Below, piece by piece: positions 53,273-64,000 of a stretch of DNA of 64,000 bases. The notes beneath the pieces were generated by a model, which saw nothing but the letters and a program-made list of their open reading frames with translations, made no database searches and was not told where the DNA came from. The stretch's first letter is position 1. Every line of letters begins with the position of its first letter. The position numbers and the translations under genes are program-made. The stretch spans positions 95,593 to 159,592 of the forward strand of contig NW_027102713.1 in the NCBI RefSeq assembly GCF_036373705.1, read 5' to 3'. This DNA is from Amia ocellicauda (lineage: Eukaryota; Chordata; Actinopteri; Amiiformes; Amiidae).

Positions 53273-54070
53273 ATGCCCGCTGGTGTGATGGGGTCATTAC
53301 TTTCGATACTCAAGATGGAATCAGGAGGCTTCTACGTGACTCTACCCAGTAACGCCTCTCTCGATATATACCCTAAAAATGAAATATCCAGTTACACGGT
53401 ACAATTTGGAAAATCTATAGATCTAAGGGGGTCGTGGGAAGTGGGGTTGGCGGAAATACAGTATCCTTACACTTGGGCTGTTTTACAAGATAAGGATGCC
53501 ACCTTCGCCATTTTTGACGATGTTAAAAAGAGTCAATGGACATTCACGATGCAAGGAGGTTATTATGACAATGTGGATACAATATTAGATGAGATGCATA
53601 AACAGTTCTCAGAAGGCACCCCCAACATCAAGCTATATTACAACCCTATTAAAAACAGAGTGTACAAGGTGTCAAAACCTGGTATTAGCATTCAAACCAA
53701 AGGACAACTGGGGCGTATATTAGGGTTCTATTCTGACACAGAGAGCAGGTTCTCAGAAGTGGTGGCACCCTTCCCGGCTGACATCAGTGGCGGCTTTTAC
53801 ACTCTTTATGTGTATACGGATATCATAACACACCAGAGGGTCGGGGATAGCTATGTCCCCCTTTTGAGAAATGTACTTATTAAAGGTAAAAGCAATGACA
53901 TGGTCACAATTACTTATGACAAGCCACACTACGTACCAGTCTCAAAGACCCACTTTGACAACATCACGATCGAAGTAAAATCGGATCAGAATATCAACGT
54001 ACCCTTCCGCTTCGGTAAAGTTATTGTCAAACTACATTTTCGACCCCTGAAACAGTGTGTACATTATTAA
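53273..54070 (+). CDS. Penton-like minor capsid protein, complete (265 aa)
   Basis: Single jelly-roll minor capsid protein of the Polinton/adintovirus type. The pattern GGFYVTLPSN near residue 16, followed by a stretch ending in VGLAEIQYPYTW (about 56-67), is characteristic of the family. Expected to form the pentameric vertices. The ATG at 53273 is 4 bp after the integrase stop; other ATGs at 53288 and 53315 are in frame. This is the only complete copy of this gene in the window. Confidence 0.88.
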   Translation: MPAGVMGSLLSILKMESGGFYVTLPSNASLDIYPKNEISSYTVQFGKSIDLRGSWEVGLAEIQYPYTWAVLQDKDATFAIFDDVKKSQWTFTMQGGYYDNVDTILDEMHKQFSEGTPNIKLYYNPIKNRVYKVSKPGISIQTKGQLGRILGFYSDTESRFSEVVAPFPADISGGFYTLYVYTDIITHQRVGDSYVPLLRNVLIKGKSNDMVTITYDKPHYVPVSKTHFDNITIEVKSDQNINVPFRFGKVIVKLHFRPLKQCVHY

Positions 54071-54071
54071 A

Positions 54072-54560
54072 ATGGCTACCTCGAGGGGTTATGTAGATCC
54101 TAGCGCCTATGTGGATTATTACAAGATGCAAGCCGTGAACGGCTTGCCCGGTTTTGTAGGAGCCCCCACAATGTATGGAGCCGGTCTAGGAGGACTCTTT
54201 CGTGGTCTCTTTAGAATGGCCGTACCCCTGCTTAAGAGAGGCTCTGCTATAGCCAGACCCCACTTGAAATCAGCGGCTAAAAATATTGTTAGTGACGTGT
54301 TCACCAATGTTATGAACCGGGCAGCTAGCCATGAGCAGCAGGAGGGTTCGGGTCTCATGGTAATGGCGAGGAGGGGGGGTAAAAGAAGAAACAGTATGTG
54401 TCCACCAGGGCGACGAAGATCCGTGGCTAACAAAAAACGAAGAAGCTCTCATTCTCCAACATATCGTGGAAACACTCGGAGAAGGAAGCAGCACAAGAAA
54501 AAACCTGCAAAAAGAAAGTCTCAAAGAAAGACAAATAGAGCCTCAGGATACATCTTTTAA
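54072..54560 (+). CDS. Basic pX-like core/minor virion protein (162 aa)
   Basis: N-terminal half with a Gly/Phe amphipathic segment (GGLFRGLFRMAVPLLKRG, about 38-55), seen in Polinton and adintovirus minor virion proteins. C-terminal half (about 95-155) extremely rich in Arg and Lys, suited to DNA condensation like adenovirus pX/VII. Start at the ATG 1 bp after the penton stop. Absent from copy 2 because of the deletion. The name rests on composition and position; moderate certainty. Confidence 0.75.
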   Translation: MATSRGYVDPSAYVDYYKMQAVNGLPGFVGAPTMYGAGLGGLFRGLFRMAVPLLKRGSAIARPHLKSAAKNIVSDVFTNVMNRAASHEQQEGSGLMVMARRGGKRRNSMCPPGRRRSVANKKRRSSHSPTYRGNTRRRKQHKKKPAKRKSQRKTNRASGYIF

Positions 54561-54562
54561 AA

Positions 54563-55870
54563 ATGTCTTTTGTCCACAGTCTATCGGAAGAATGCGTCAA
54601 ATCAGAACTGGATCTGTTTACAGTTCCATACACTCAAACGAGTATAGATAAGAGCATATATGTAGAGATACCCCATCTTTCCGCAATTTCAGATACGGCC
54701 CCTCTGGAGTTTTTTATTGCTGGCAATGGCGAGGATTATATTGATTTGAATAACACATTTATTTTAATGAACTGTAAAGTGACTGATGAGGATGGCGATG
54801 CAATCGAGAAGACGGCCAACGCTGGGGTCATCAATTACCCGGTGGCCACCATGTTTTCACAGGTGGATGTGACCCTGGGAGATCGGCTCATTAGTCAAAG
54901 CAGCAATACTTACCCCTATAGGGCCATGATGGAGTGTATCCTTAATTATAGTGAGGAGACCCTAAGCAAACAGTTCAGCCCCGGCCTTTTCTTCAAAGAC
55001 ACCCCAGAAGCTATGGACGACCAGGATCCAGAGGGACTCAATAAGGGTTTGCAAAAAAGAACGGCCTTTTCAACAGAAGGGAGGACCTTTGAGCTAATGG
55101 GACATATTCATGCAGACATATTTTTCCAAGAAAAACTCATGCTCAACGGGGTAGACATTAAAATTAAAATGATCCGTAGTAAAAGTGCTTTTTGTCTGAT
55201 GACCCCTGATACTGAAAAATATAAACTGACCATATTATCGGCCTCGCTGTTTGTGAAAAAAGTATCCGTCTCCCCGGCGGTTAAACTAGGACATGCGCAG
55301 GCTTTAATGACGGCAAACGCCAAGTACCCGATCGAAAGAGTCTATATGAAAGTCCACAGTATCCCCGCAGGGACACGGGTGATGAACCAGGAAAATCTGT
55401 TTCTAGGCCAGCTCCCAAAACAGGTTATTATAGGTCTCGTGGATAATGATGCATTTACCGGGGTTTACAACAAGAACCCCTTTAACTTTAAACATTATAA
55501 CGCGGAATTTATAGCACTGTACGTCGATGGTGTGCAGGTTCCATCCAGACCTTTTCAACCTGACTTTGAAAACGGCAACGCGGTTCGTGAATATTACAGT
55601 CTAGTACTGGCTACGGGTCGCCATCTCAAGGATCAACCTCTGCTGATCGATCGCCGGGAATACTGCAGCGGTTACACCCTGTACGGTTTCAACCTGACCC
55701 CTGACGAAGAGTGTGGACAACATTTTTCACTGATGAAGACGGGCAATATGCGTTTGGAGATGCGTTTCAAGCAGCCTCTACCACGCACTGTAAATATGGT
55801 CGTGTATGCTGTGTTTGACAACATTATTGAGGTGAATCAGAGGAGAAACGTTCTGTATGATTATTATTAA
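54563..55870 (+). CDS. Major capsid protein, double jelly-roll (hexon-like), complete (435 aa)
   Basis: Polinton/adintovirus major capsid protein. Recognised from the conserved N-terminal stretch around residues 98-115 (VDVTLGDRLISQSSNTYPYR) and the C-terminal Phe-Asp/Asn-rich strand. The length is usual for the family. The ATG is 2 bp after the pX stop; the stop overlaps the upstream in-frame ATG of the protease. It is the only full-length copy in the window. Confidence 0.92.
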   Translation: MSFVHSLSEECVKSELDLFTVPYTQTSIDKSIYVEIPHLSAISDTAPLEFFIAGNGEDYIDLNNTFILMNCKVTDEDGDAIEKTANAGVINYPVATMFSQVDVTLGDRLISQSSNTYPYRAMMECILNYSEETLSKQFSPGLFFKDTPEAMDDQDPEGLNKGLQKRTAFSTEGRTFELMGHIHADIFFQEKLMLNGVDIKIKMIRSKSAFCLMTPDTEKYKLTILSASLFVKKVSVSPAVKLGHAQALMTANAKYPIERVYMKVHSIPAGTRVMNQENLFLGQLPKQVIIGLVDNDAFTGVYNKNPFNFKHYNAEFIALYVDGVQVPSRPFQPDFENGNAVREYYSLVLATGRHLKDQPLLIDRREYCSGYTLYGFNLTPDEECGQHFSLMKTGNMRLEMRFKQPLPRTVNMVVYAVFDNIIEVNQRRNVLYDYY

Positions 55871-55871
55871 A

Positions 55872-56429
55872 ATGAACACCAGAGAGCTCAACCACATCAT
55901 GAATGCCCTGGACGGCTCACGGAAAGTGTTTCAAGGAGTCTACGCCTGCGACCAGCTGCCTAAATTTAAGATCAAGAATTTACCTGCAATGTACATAATC
56001 AACACACACCCTAAAAATATGCCCGGAGAACATTGGCTGGCTATTTATCTAAGGGAGGACCGCCGTGGGGAATTTTTTGATTCCTATGGAAACCCCCCGG
56101 ATTTCAGACCTTTCCCTCGGAAGATCAATAACTTTCTGCTCAACAACTGTCAAGAAACCATTTACAGCGGTCATCAAGTACAAAGTCTTCAGACCTTCAC
56201 TTGTGGTCAACACTGTGTGTTTTTCTTATATCATAGATCTAAAGGAAGGTCATACCCCGATATTATGTCCTTGTACAGTGAGGATTTAGGCCAAAATGAT
56301 AAAAAAGTGGCAGAGTTTGTCAGGACACTGTGGACCCCCCCTTATAACACAATTACTTACGACCCTAGCCAGCCATGTATACAGATGGGGTGTTCTTGTG
56401 AGGATTTTAAAAGATGTCATGCGTGTTAA
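55872..56429 (+). CDS. Adenain-like cysteine protease, copy 3 (185 aa)
   Basis: As at 25179-25736, catalytic His54, D70 and C115 present; His at residue 101. Confidence 0.93.
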   Translation: MNTRELNHIMNALDGSRKVFQGVYACDQLPKFKIKNLPAMYIINTHPKNMPGEHWLAIYLREDRRGEFFDSYGNPPDFRPFPRKINNFLLNNCQETIYSGHQVQSLQTFTCGQHCVFFLYHRSKGRSYPDIMSLYSEDLGQNDKKVAEFVRTLWTPPYNTITYDPSQPCIQMGCSCEDFKRCHAC

Positions 56430-56607
56430 AGTGAAAAAATAATGAAAACAGCCTTTGAATCATTAGTTTTGTTTTTATTCAACACAAATCTTATACAAAG
56501 CAGGGTTATGTTATAAATAAATGTACAACATTTGAAAATAAAAATAAAAAATAAAAAAATTGTTTGTCGGTTCCTTATTTACAGGGGAGACAAATAAAAA
56601 CATGAGA
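56430..56607. terminator. Convergent polyadenylation region, copy 3
   Basis: AATAAA plus at 56516-56521 and minus at 56474-56479, as in copy 2. Confidence 0.7.
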
Positions 56608-57351
56608 TTAATAAGCTTCCCAACGATGGATAGATCCTGAGGAGGGTTGCTCAACACGGTCAGAGTAATGAGATATCGGCGTCAGATCAGTCACCACCTC
56701 TTTACACAGACGGATTTTTTGTCGCGTTTCCTGGTTAGGGACTGTTGATTGGGGCATGTTCAGACAGGCCATCGCCTGTAGGAAAGCATTCCAGCCTACA
56801 GGTCGGCGACTATCGGGTACCTTATTAGTGCTAGTGACACTCTTCAACAAATCAAACATGTGTGAACCTTTGATCAGTTGTCCTTTAAAAACAAATTCAC
56901 CCTGTTCATTCCAAGTCGTTACCCGCGGTTTCTGAACCATTTTGTGCAGAATATATTCTGCATGTCTTTTGCTTCTGGCCGGCATGTTTCTCAAAACATC
57001 CGTTACAACATCTCCCTCTGAACTCTCAACAGGTTCGGGCACCGCAACATCTTTATCAACCGTACCCCCCGCATCAGTCCCAGAACCATTTTCTTGAGAG
57101 GCCATGGTTAAAGTTAAAATGTTTTGATCTTTTTCACCCTGTCTAACCAGACGGAGGTAGCGCTGTAACGTGTTGCTATACATCTGGGCTTTGGAATACT
57201 GATTTAAATCGGCCCTGGCCAGTATAGCTTTCATTTCAGAGTCCAGGTTGTTTTCGGCCGTTTGTCTAATGGGCTCTGGCCCGACAACATTTTTTCTCAG
57301 TTTCTCAAGCTGCTCCTGAGGGATCAAAAACATTTTCTGAGCATATTCCAT
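56608..57351 (-). CDS. Conserved Polinton protein of unknown function, copy 3 (247 aa)
   Basis: As at 25915-26658 with one residue difference. Confidence 0.72.
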   Translation of the reverse strand: MEYAQKMFLIPQEQLEKLRKNVVGPEPIRQTAENNLDSEMKAILARADLNQYSKAQMYSNTLQRYLRLVRQGEKDQNILTLTMASQENGSGTDAGGTVDKDVAVPEPVESSEGDVVTDVLRNMPARSKRHAEYILHKMVQKPRVTTWNEQGEFVFKGQLIKGSHMFDLLKSVTSTNKVPDSRRPVGWNAFLQAMACLNMPQSTVPNQETRQKIRLCKEVVTDLTPISHYSDRVEQPSSGSIHRWEAY

Positions 57352-57353
57352 TA

Positions 57354-57689
57354 TTAACCCACTCTGGAAGCTAGAAGACTGGTTAGGAAAGGCACGGCTA
57401 TGCTCAACAGCGGTCCTATAAAACCTCCGGTTTGATTAATCTTCTTTCTTTTTCTTTTAATAGAATACTTCTTATTAGCGATGATCTTGATAACCGCTTT
57501 TTGTTTTTTGAGTTTAGAATGTTGAGAAGGGGTTAGGGGTATATTACCGCGTAAGATGTTAAAAGCTATTTCACACAGGGTCTCGATCAAATCCGAGGGG
57601 GCCCCTGCCAGCACAGCTTTCCTATGGCGCGGGCTCCCCTCAAATAACATTTGCAAAAGCGGCAGATTTCTTTTAATCCGAACAGACAT
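57354..57689 (-). CDS. Small basic pVI-like virion protein, copy 3 (111 aa)
   Basis: Same protein sequence as in the other two copies. Confidence 0.7.
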   Translation of the reverse strand: MSVRIKRNLPLLQMLFEGSPRHRKAVLAGAPSDLIETLCEIAFNILRGNIPLTPSQHSKLKKQKAVIKIIANKKYSIKRKRKKINQTGGFIGPLLSIAVPFLTSLLASRVG

Positions 57690-57695
57690 TCTTAT

Positions 57696-58367
57696 TTATT
57701 TCCTTTTCTTTAGCACATACACTGCCGGCCAATCGGGCGGGCACAAACCTGTTCTGAGGCGAAAGTCTTCTGGGGTTTGTGCTTTTAAGTCCACAATCAA
57801 GTACCCGTAGGGTTTTTTGGTGGCATCCTCAAATGCCTCCAAAAAGAATTTGGTCTGGTTAGGGTACATTTGACGAGCCAAGACGGTGACCTGTAGTTTA
57901 TCTCTGGGGTTTTTAAAAATAATTATATAATTGGCATTTAAATTAATAGTGCGGCTTTTTTTACCTTGAAAAAATAGATTTTGAACTAAATAAATAATAC
58001 TTAAATTCCTATGATGAGTGTACTTTGTGAAAGCTTTTTCCACTTCACTGATGTCACCGGCCTGCTCCATCAGGTCATCAAGGATCACTAGATTAGTTTG
58101 TCCGGGCGGGAACAGGTCATCGTCACACAACGAGGCGGGGAGACCTTGCACAAATTTCAGATTATTTTTTTTTGATGCCAAATCATCGTAGAGAGGTTGC
58201 CAGCAAGAGTAACACCACACTATGTTGTCAAGAGCTTGGGACACGGTTGCGTCCACATCTTCTATGATGTTCTTTATAAGATAGCTCTTACCCGAATTGG
58301 AGGGACCGGCTATAATACAGGAGAAAGGGTGTTGAAGTCTGTTATCAAAACCACTGCTAATATCCAT
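57696..58367 (-). CDS. Packaging ATPase, copy 3 (223 aa)
   Basis: Walker A GPSNSGKS and Walker B intact. Two changes from copy 1: Ile for Asn in GD(N/I)SEVEK, and Ile for Leu near the middle. Confidence 0.9.
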   Translation of the reverse strand: MDISSGFDNRLQHPFSCIIAGPSNSGKSYLIKNIIEDVDATVSQALDNIVWCYSCWQPLYDDLASKKNNLKFVQGLPASLCDDDLFPPGQTNLVILDDLMEQAGDISEVEKAFTKYTHHRNLSIIYLVQNLFFQGKKSRTINLNANYIIIFKNPRDKLQVTVLARQMYPNQTKFFLEAFEDATKKPYGYLIVDLKAQTPEDFRLRTGLCPPDWPAVYVLKKRK

Positions 58368-61300
58368 AAGGCAGAGTGGTATAATCAGTCTTCAACACTC
58401 TTTTATTGTACACCACCCTGAACCGTTTGTTTAGTGATCTATTTTCCAATGTGTACCCCTTTTTATTGTGATAGATCTGATTTCCGGCTGTAATAATCTC
58501 GCGAGGAGGCGCGTCTTTCTCGGTTACAAAACTTTGTACCAGGGTCGTCAGAGACTTGATGTTAATGAGCTTGTTGTTACAATGGTTCAGAGTGAAACCC
58601 TTAACTTTCATACAGGTCTTACCCGCAGCCGTTCTGTATGCGTAAGTCTTAGGACCCCCTGAAACAAACTCCACTATGTGGTCCTGAGGATCTAGCTCGC
58701 TCGTTAACTCCCCAAGGTAGTCCCCGAGGGGAGGGACCCAATCCCCTGGCCTGGTGACAAAGATTACAGAGTCAGTATCATGATAGAGCGTGCGTTCCTG
58801 CAGCTGATCCATTAAGTTGTACAGTTCAAGCCGGGCGTAAGCCGTGGTAAAAACCGCTATGAAAACATTAACGTTTCCCTGTTTGGTGGGGAAATCTTTA
58901 GGGGCCCTCCACTGGACCTGTGCCACGTGGTCATTTAAGAATTGAAAGTGTGATACTGCATGTTGTTTGGAAAAGATAAATTCTATAAACTGTTCAGGGG
59001 TTTTAATCAAGGTTGTGTTTAGACGGTTATTTCTTTCCCCAAACTTACCCCACAGACTGTTTAAAATCAGTTTGGACATTTGTCTCTTGGCGGGGTTTAC
59101 AGTTATGTTCCCCGGCTCTAGACGGATCCCTTCCTTTTCAAAATATTGCTGAACGTACCGCTCTTTGGCAGCGGAGTCAACACACCATGAGGGATAGCCC
59201 GATGCCTCCTGTTTCCCTTTCAGATGGGTCATAATGTACTCAGCAAAAAGAGTATCAGATTTTTCAGAAAAATGCCAAACCTCATACACCTTACCGACTC
59301 TTTAACCTTTCTCCACCGCCTTGTCAAGCTCAATGCTACACCAGACACCCGTCAGCGCTCTCTCGTCATCACTGTGCAGACAAGAGGTATTTTGATTTTC
59401 AGTTTCCACACACGTTCTACACAGAGGGAACATCAATTTTCCCGAACACCTGTAAGGCAACACGGGTAGGAACAGCTCACGAGGAGGGTACATGGTGACT
59501 TTGATCAAACCAAAGTACTGTCCGATTTCGAGAAAGTCACGATAAACAATGGTTGGATGCCCCACCGGGTACATTTTGGTCTTGTTGACATAAGGGTACA
59601 GACTGGTGAAATCATAGTAATCTACTCTCTCACCCTCCTTTACCTCATAATGTAAACAGAGGGCGTTGGTACGACCCCCAAATAACGCATCCCTGGGCTC
59701 TAGACGTTCAGGAAAGTCCAAGGTTTCCATAAACCGTTGTACCTCCACATCCTGTTGCTTCAGGGTCGTCCACGCGTGTTCCCAAATCACCAGTACATTC
59801 AAACCATAGGTGTTTTTTAAAGTTTCAATTCGTTCCTGGAAATCATAGTACATATCACCGCAGAGTTTTTGTGTTACGGGGTTAAAGGTGTTTGGGTCGA
59901 AGCACTGAGGACAGCCATGGTAAATACAACCAGCAAACTCATAAGCGGTACGCCGCCCGGACACGTCGCTAAAACCGTCTAAGTAGTAAGGACCCATTTT
60001 GACTTCCCCTTGATTTAAAGCATGTCTGATGAAGATGTTATCCCGGGCACTCAGATATTCCAGCCACTGTATGGAGACAGTCGAAAAGTTCTTTTGTCTA
60101 GCACGATAGTTGTCAGAAGTGGTGTCCGCTATAGTGTTTTTCTGCAAGAAATTGGATCGATACATTTTCATGCAGAGAGACGCTATGGTCACACTTTGCA
60201 AAGGGTCGAGACCCGACGTGTTGATAACCTCGGTGCGGAAACGCAAACAGGCTTCTTTAAGGATCTCCACATCATTTTTACAATAAGCGGCCATCTCTTC
60301 TCGGAAATCAAAAACACCCCCCTTAACCGTATTGTACCATTTAAAGAATTCCTCCCTCTCATGAGACATCATAGTATCAACCCCATAATAAGAGGCGGGC
60401 GGGTAGGACCCTCGATAATTTTGAGTGTCCTTAGTATTAAAAAAATGGCAGAACCAACCTTTCTTCTGAGCCTCAAAACCCAGAGCTTTAGGCAAAGCGC
60501 TCAATTTCATGGGGAGGAAATTTAACGAGTCTATGTAACGTTGGTTGAAAGCCTCGTCGGTGAAACACATGATCTTGCTACCCTGAGCTATTATTTTTGG
60601 GGTCACCCCATTTTCCACCAGATACTTCATCAATATGTAAGAATCATAACCCTTAGCATTGTGGGCAATAAATGTGTAATTGAGGTATTTTGGACCGCGA
60701 TACCGCGTAAAGAAATCCCTGACACAACTCTCACCGCTAGCTGACCACTCACAATCCAACATGTCAATACAGTGTATATAATTAGCAACATGGACCCCGT
60801 TTTCTTGCCGGCATTCAAAATCAAAAAAGACATACCGGTTGTGCGGCGGCTCCTTTTTAACCGGCTGAATAAAGCACTGGTGTTCAGACCCCGGGGTTAA
60901 ATCCGCATTACAGATCCTACATCTCGGTTCCAGACATTTGTGTGGTTTTACCTCATGAAAACGGTACTGGAGGCAACACTGCGGGCAATATTTAGTTTGA
61001 TCACAATAACTCCGTTTTTTAACCCCCTCAGCAGCGGCCCTCTGCACCTTATGTTCGGAAAAACAGAACGCGGAGAGACAAATCCTTAAGCAATCTTTAC
61101 ATCGGATGGTAGGGGCCAAACCCTTACGACATTGCGGATTGAAACAGACGTTACAGTAACCGTCACAGCGGTGCTTAAGCTTATCATTGAAGGCCTTATA
61201 ACACCAATGACAAACATACGAACAACCCAAAAAAGCCGTCAAACTCTTTATTCCAAAGTAATGACTATCACTTAGGAAGAGAAACAGTGTCTGTGTATGG

Positions 61301-62394
61301 GTTTCAGGATGTGTCTGAAATTTCACAAATACTTCCTTTACCTCACAACGGTACCACACAACAATTTTTAAAGACAACAACTCCTCAAACATGGCAATGT
61401 CTGAAAAGGCAACCATCTGTTGAGAGTTTAAGCCGGCCCTCTGATGAAGCATTAAAGCCTCTTGCATAGCTTGGGGTTCAGGCATGTCGGGGGTGAGTAG
61501 TTTTATTAAACTGTAAGCAAAACAGAGCTTATTGTCCCCATTGGAACTCACCACTAATTGCCTGAGCTTGTTCCTAATTATGTCGTTCTTCAAGCATTTC
61601 GACAGTCTTCTAAGCGCCCCACCCTCAGGGTTAGGAACCACATTCATTACCAGAGACAGACTTTCATCAGCTAAGATGGATGCGTTACTTTGCAATAACG
61701 CTTCGATTTTAGCCAGAAATTCATCAACATCTAAATTATCTCCACTCAGCATTACAGATAGGTTGCTAAACAAATCATCCCCTCTGAGTTCTAACTGTAC
61801 AACATCTCGAGGTCTGACCCTTTCAGCAACCTGTTCAAGCATGTTTTGCAAGGCCTCGTGTATGTTGACAAATATTTCTGCATAATTGTCACAATTTAAA
61901 AGTTCTGCAAAATTAAAACGCTGAATCATTTCAAAATTGTTATAGGCCGGTCTATCTATAATCACGGGATCACTGGTACTTTTGGACACATCATCATTTT
62001 GAACAAAGCCTTCAACCCCTACATTCTCACAGAGCATGTCATCCACAGCCTTATCAGTCTCAGAACCCTCCACATTCCGAACACCCCCACCGCTGACATC
62101 TACAAAACCCCCTTTTTGAGGAGGCTCATTTAAAGCCTGTAAAAGTCCTTCAAAGATATCCACCCGGTTAATGTCAAGACCCTCCTCTATAGTGACGGCT
62201 GCTTCTGCCGCCGTACTGTGTTCTAATTGTCTCAAATCATTTATAATAGGGGCAGAATTTGGTCGGGGTAGCGTCTCCAAAGCCTCCACCATTTCAAACA
62301 AATCGGGGTGAACTAGGGGTTGAACCTCTATAAGCGCTACCGTTGGGAGGTGGTTATTTAGATCATTGACCATCTGTAACAGGTCGGGGTTCAC
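58357..62394 (-). pseudogene. polB: DNA polymerase B broken by a nonsense codon, copy 3
   Basis: Codon 1031, TAC (Tyr) in copies 1 and 2, is TAA here (59304-59302). The first part (59302-62394, 1030 residues) keeps the exonuclease motifs and polymerase motif A but lacks motifs B and C. The remaining frame (58357-59301) continues with motifs B (NSLWG) and C (DTDS) unchanged. A single substitution, with no frameshift. Probably inactive. Confidence 0.93.
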
Positions 62395-62594
62395 GGTAAG
62401 TCTGGTAATTCACATTCTATCGGTGGTGATTGGGGGTTATTTAAATCATTTATCATTTGTAATAGTTCCTGGTTCATTGGGACATCAGAGGAGTTCACAA
62501 CAGGGCCGAGGGTGTTCTCTCGGGAAGGTCTTTTTGGGGCCCTAACTTGTTCATAATCCTTTAGTTTGTGAGTTCTTTTACCAAGTCCGGACAT
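62391..62594 (-). CDS. Small ORF overlapping the polymerase start, copy 3 (67 aa)
   Basis: As at 5424-5627, unchanged. Confidence 0.5.
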   Translation of the reverse strand: MSGLGKRTHKLKDYEQVRAPKRPSRENTLGPVVNSSDVPMNQELLQMINDLNNPQSPPIECELPDLP

Positions 62595-62657
62595 TTTTTT
62601 TATTTTTTATTTTTCCAACAACCCACAATAGTAAGGCGTTTTGTATCTATTAAAACA

Positions 62658-63981
62658 TTAAATACGGTACAATTCGTTAGTAAGGGTATTAATAAGGGTG
62701 TTTTGGCTCTCTATCACAAGGTTTTGCCCCACTAACACAAGTCTTTGATTTAGTAACAAGGTATGTAGCAACTCATGCCGACCTTCAGGAAGTAGCTCCG
62801 GGGGATGGTGTCCTGGCTCAGCTGCAAAGGATGGTCGCTCCGGTAAATCTCGGTCGAAGGAGGCAGGGAGCGAGCGTATACTCACGGACGGAGACCAAGA
62901 AGGCCTTTGCGGTGACACCCTGGCCAATCGCGGTGTACTGTTCAGCGTTTCTGTAGCCAAGAAACGGGGCTGGGGGGACGATGTTGAAACCAGTCCGTCG
63001 TTGGGTGGTGTGTCAACCCTGACTGACGGCGACCCCTGAGGTTGTTGGTTGCCTGTATTTGTTCCGCCCGACAATGCGGCGGGCTGAATCTGGATTGTTG
63101 AATTACCCCCAGAAGGCTGTGGCCTGAGTAGATGTTGGGGGATCTCCAAGACCACCGTGGAGGATCCTCTCGGTGATCTCTCCGGGGAAGATGTTTGATC
63201 CCACTTAGACGGGGTAATTGTCCTCAATAGCTCATCCACAGAATGACTATCCCAAGAGTCTTGGGAAGAATAAAAATATACATTACATTTACATCTTTAA
63301 ACGGCGACAGAAATCAAACTTAAAACAACATGTCCAGGACCTTCAAAACCTTTAGCTTTTTTAGACCTTTGAAAATAGGCTTAGACATTCACTACAACGC
63401 CTTATTATTTACAGACAATATATTTATTAGGACTTGATAATAAATGTAAAACAGAGAAGCCTCTGTAAATAAACTGTTTCTTAAATGTAATATTGTTAAT
63501 AAAACACTTTTTATACACACACACACCACATTTCATTTTTAAACGAACCTTCCAAGTGTAAACGCTTCCTGATCCCGGGACTTCCTGTTTCACAAACGTT
63601 TTCACGATCTGTTTAAATATTAAATACAATGAACACCTTCAAGCCTTTTCCTACAGCCACTTTAAAACAGAAGTATAATTGCGGGAGATAAGCCAAACAA
63701 CTTACTAAAACCTTTCGGACAGCTTTACTTCCTAACCAGACGGTCGGGCAATCGGTCATTTCTAAACACATGCCCCAGAAACAAGCCTAGACCTGTCCGG
63801 ACTTCTAAAGATCTTTCCCAGAACCCCCAAGACCTACAGGAAATGGGCACCCCTCGCTTAAATATTAGCCCTCAACGGGCAAACAAAACCCTTTTAAAAA
63901 CATTAAAGTTTGAAAGATCTTACTTACCTCCAAAGAATATTCGTTTCTTATGTTTTTCAGCTGGTTTAGCTTTTTGCACTT
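62658..63981 (-). CDS. Spliced gene, copy 3, exons 5 and 6 only (cut by window end)
   Basis: Exon 6 at 62658-63259 and exon 5 at 63928-63981, with the same splice sites and phase as copy 1; exons 1-4 lie outside. Small replacements in both exons (for example Ser for Pro and Ile for Thr near the exon 6 start). Confidence 0.62.
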
Positions 63982-64000
63982 CTGTGAAGGTAAGAGACAT

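Larger units (their letters stand above)
49673..64000 (+). mobile_element. Maverick/Polinton (adintovirus-like) element, copy 3, left 14.3 kb
   Basis: Runs off the right edge within the spliced gene. It keeps the full plus-strand gene set, including penton, pX and major capsid, but PolB has a nonsense codon. Left target duplication CCTGTG at 49667-49672. Confidence 0.95.

Noticed and set aside
1-64000. CRISPR arrays, bacterial operons or plasmid features
   Set aside because: Repeats are kilobase-scale with eukaryotic tRNAs, introns and polyadenylation signals; no short regularly spaced repeats seen.

Overview
The window is eukaryotic nuclear DNA, most likely from a teleost fish or another aquatic vertebrate. 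The species is not determinable here. The evidence is vertebrate-type tRNA genes, GT-AG introns of about 90-670 bp, TATA boxes and AATAAA signals, and a full Maverick/Polinton (adintovirus-like) gene set. I see no bacterial features.

The layout has two interleaved parts. (1) Three copies, in the same orientation, of one Maverick/Polinton element: copy 1 (1-9280, left half outside the window), copy 2 (19859-35557, complete at 15.7 kb with 181-bp terminal inverted repeats) and copy 3 (49673-64000, right end outside). (2) Seven tandem copies of a ~3.5-kb tRNA-cluster unit: units 1-3 at 9281-19858 and units 4-7 at 35558-49672. Each unit carries a tRNA-Gln(CUG) gene (minus), a tRNA-Glu(CUC) gene (plus), a tRNA-Ala(AGC) gene split by a ~1.83-kb solo LTR, and a tRNA-Arg(UCG) gene split by a ~0.57-kb insert.

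Every visible Maverick end lies at the same point of the unit, 27 bp after the tRNA-Glu gene plus a 6-bp target duplication (CCTGTG). The simplest reading is one insertion into a tRNA unit, followed by amplification of the element together with its host array.

Element gene order, left to right: left TIR with CRE/ATF-like sites; three early-type genes of uncertain function; DDE integrase with chromodomain; penton-like minor capsid; basic pX-like core protein; double-jelly-roll major capsid; adenain-like protease (all plus). These converge on minus-strand genes: a conserved Polinton protein, a pVI-like small basic protein, packaging ATPase, protein-primed DNA polymerase B, a small ORF, and a six-exon spliced gene whose TATA box faces left from ~7.8 kb. 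About 1.3 kb of non-coding, minisatellite-bearing DNA and the right TIR follow. Together they make a replication, packaging, capsid and integration set, i.e. an endogenised virus-like transposon.

No copy can be shown to be intact. Copy 2 has lost 890 bp (end of penton, all of pX, start of the capsid gene), has Gly1116Arg in polymerase motif B and Gly26Ser in the ATPase Walker A loop. Copy 3 has full capsid genes but a nonsense codon at polymerase codon 1031. Copy 1 has intact polymerase and ATPase frames, but its other half is not in the window.
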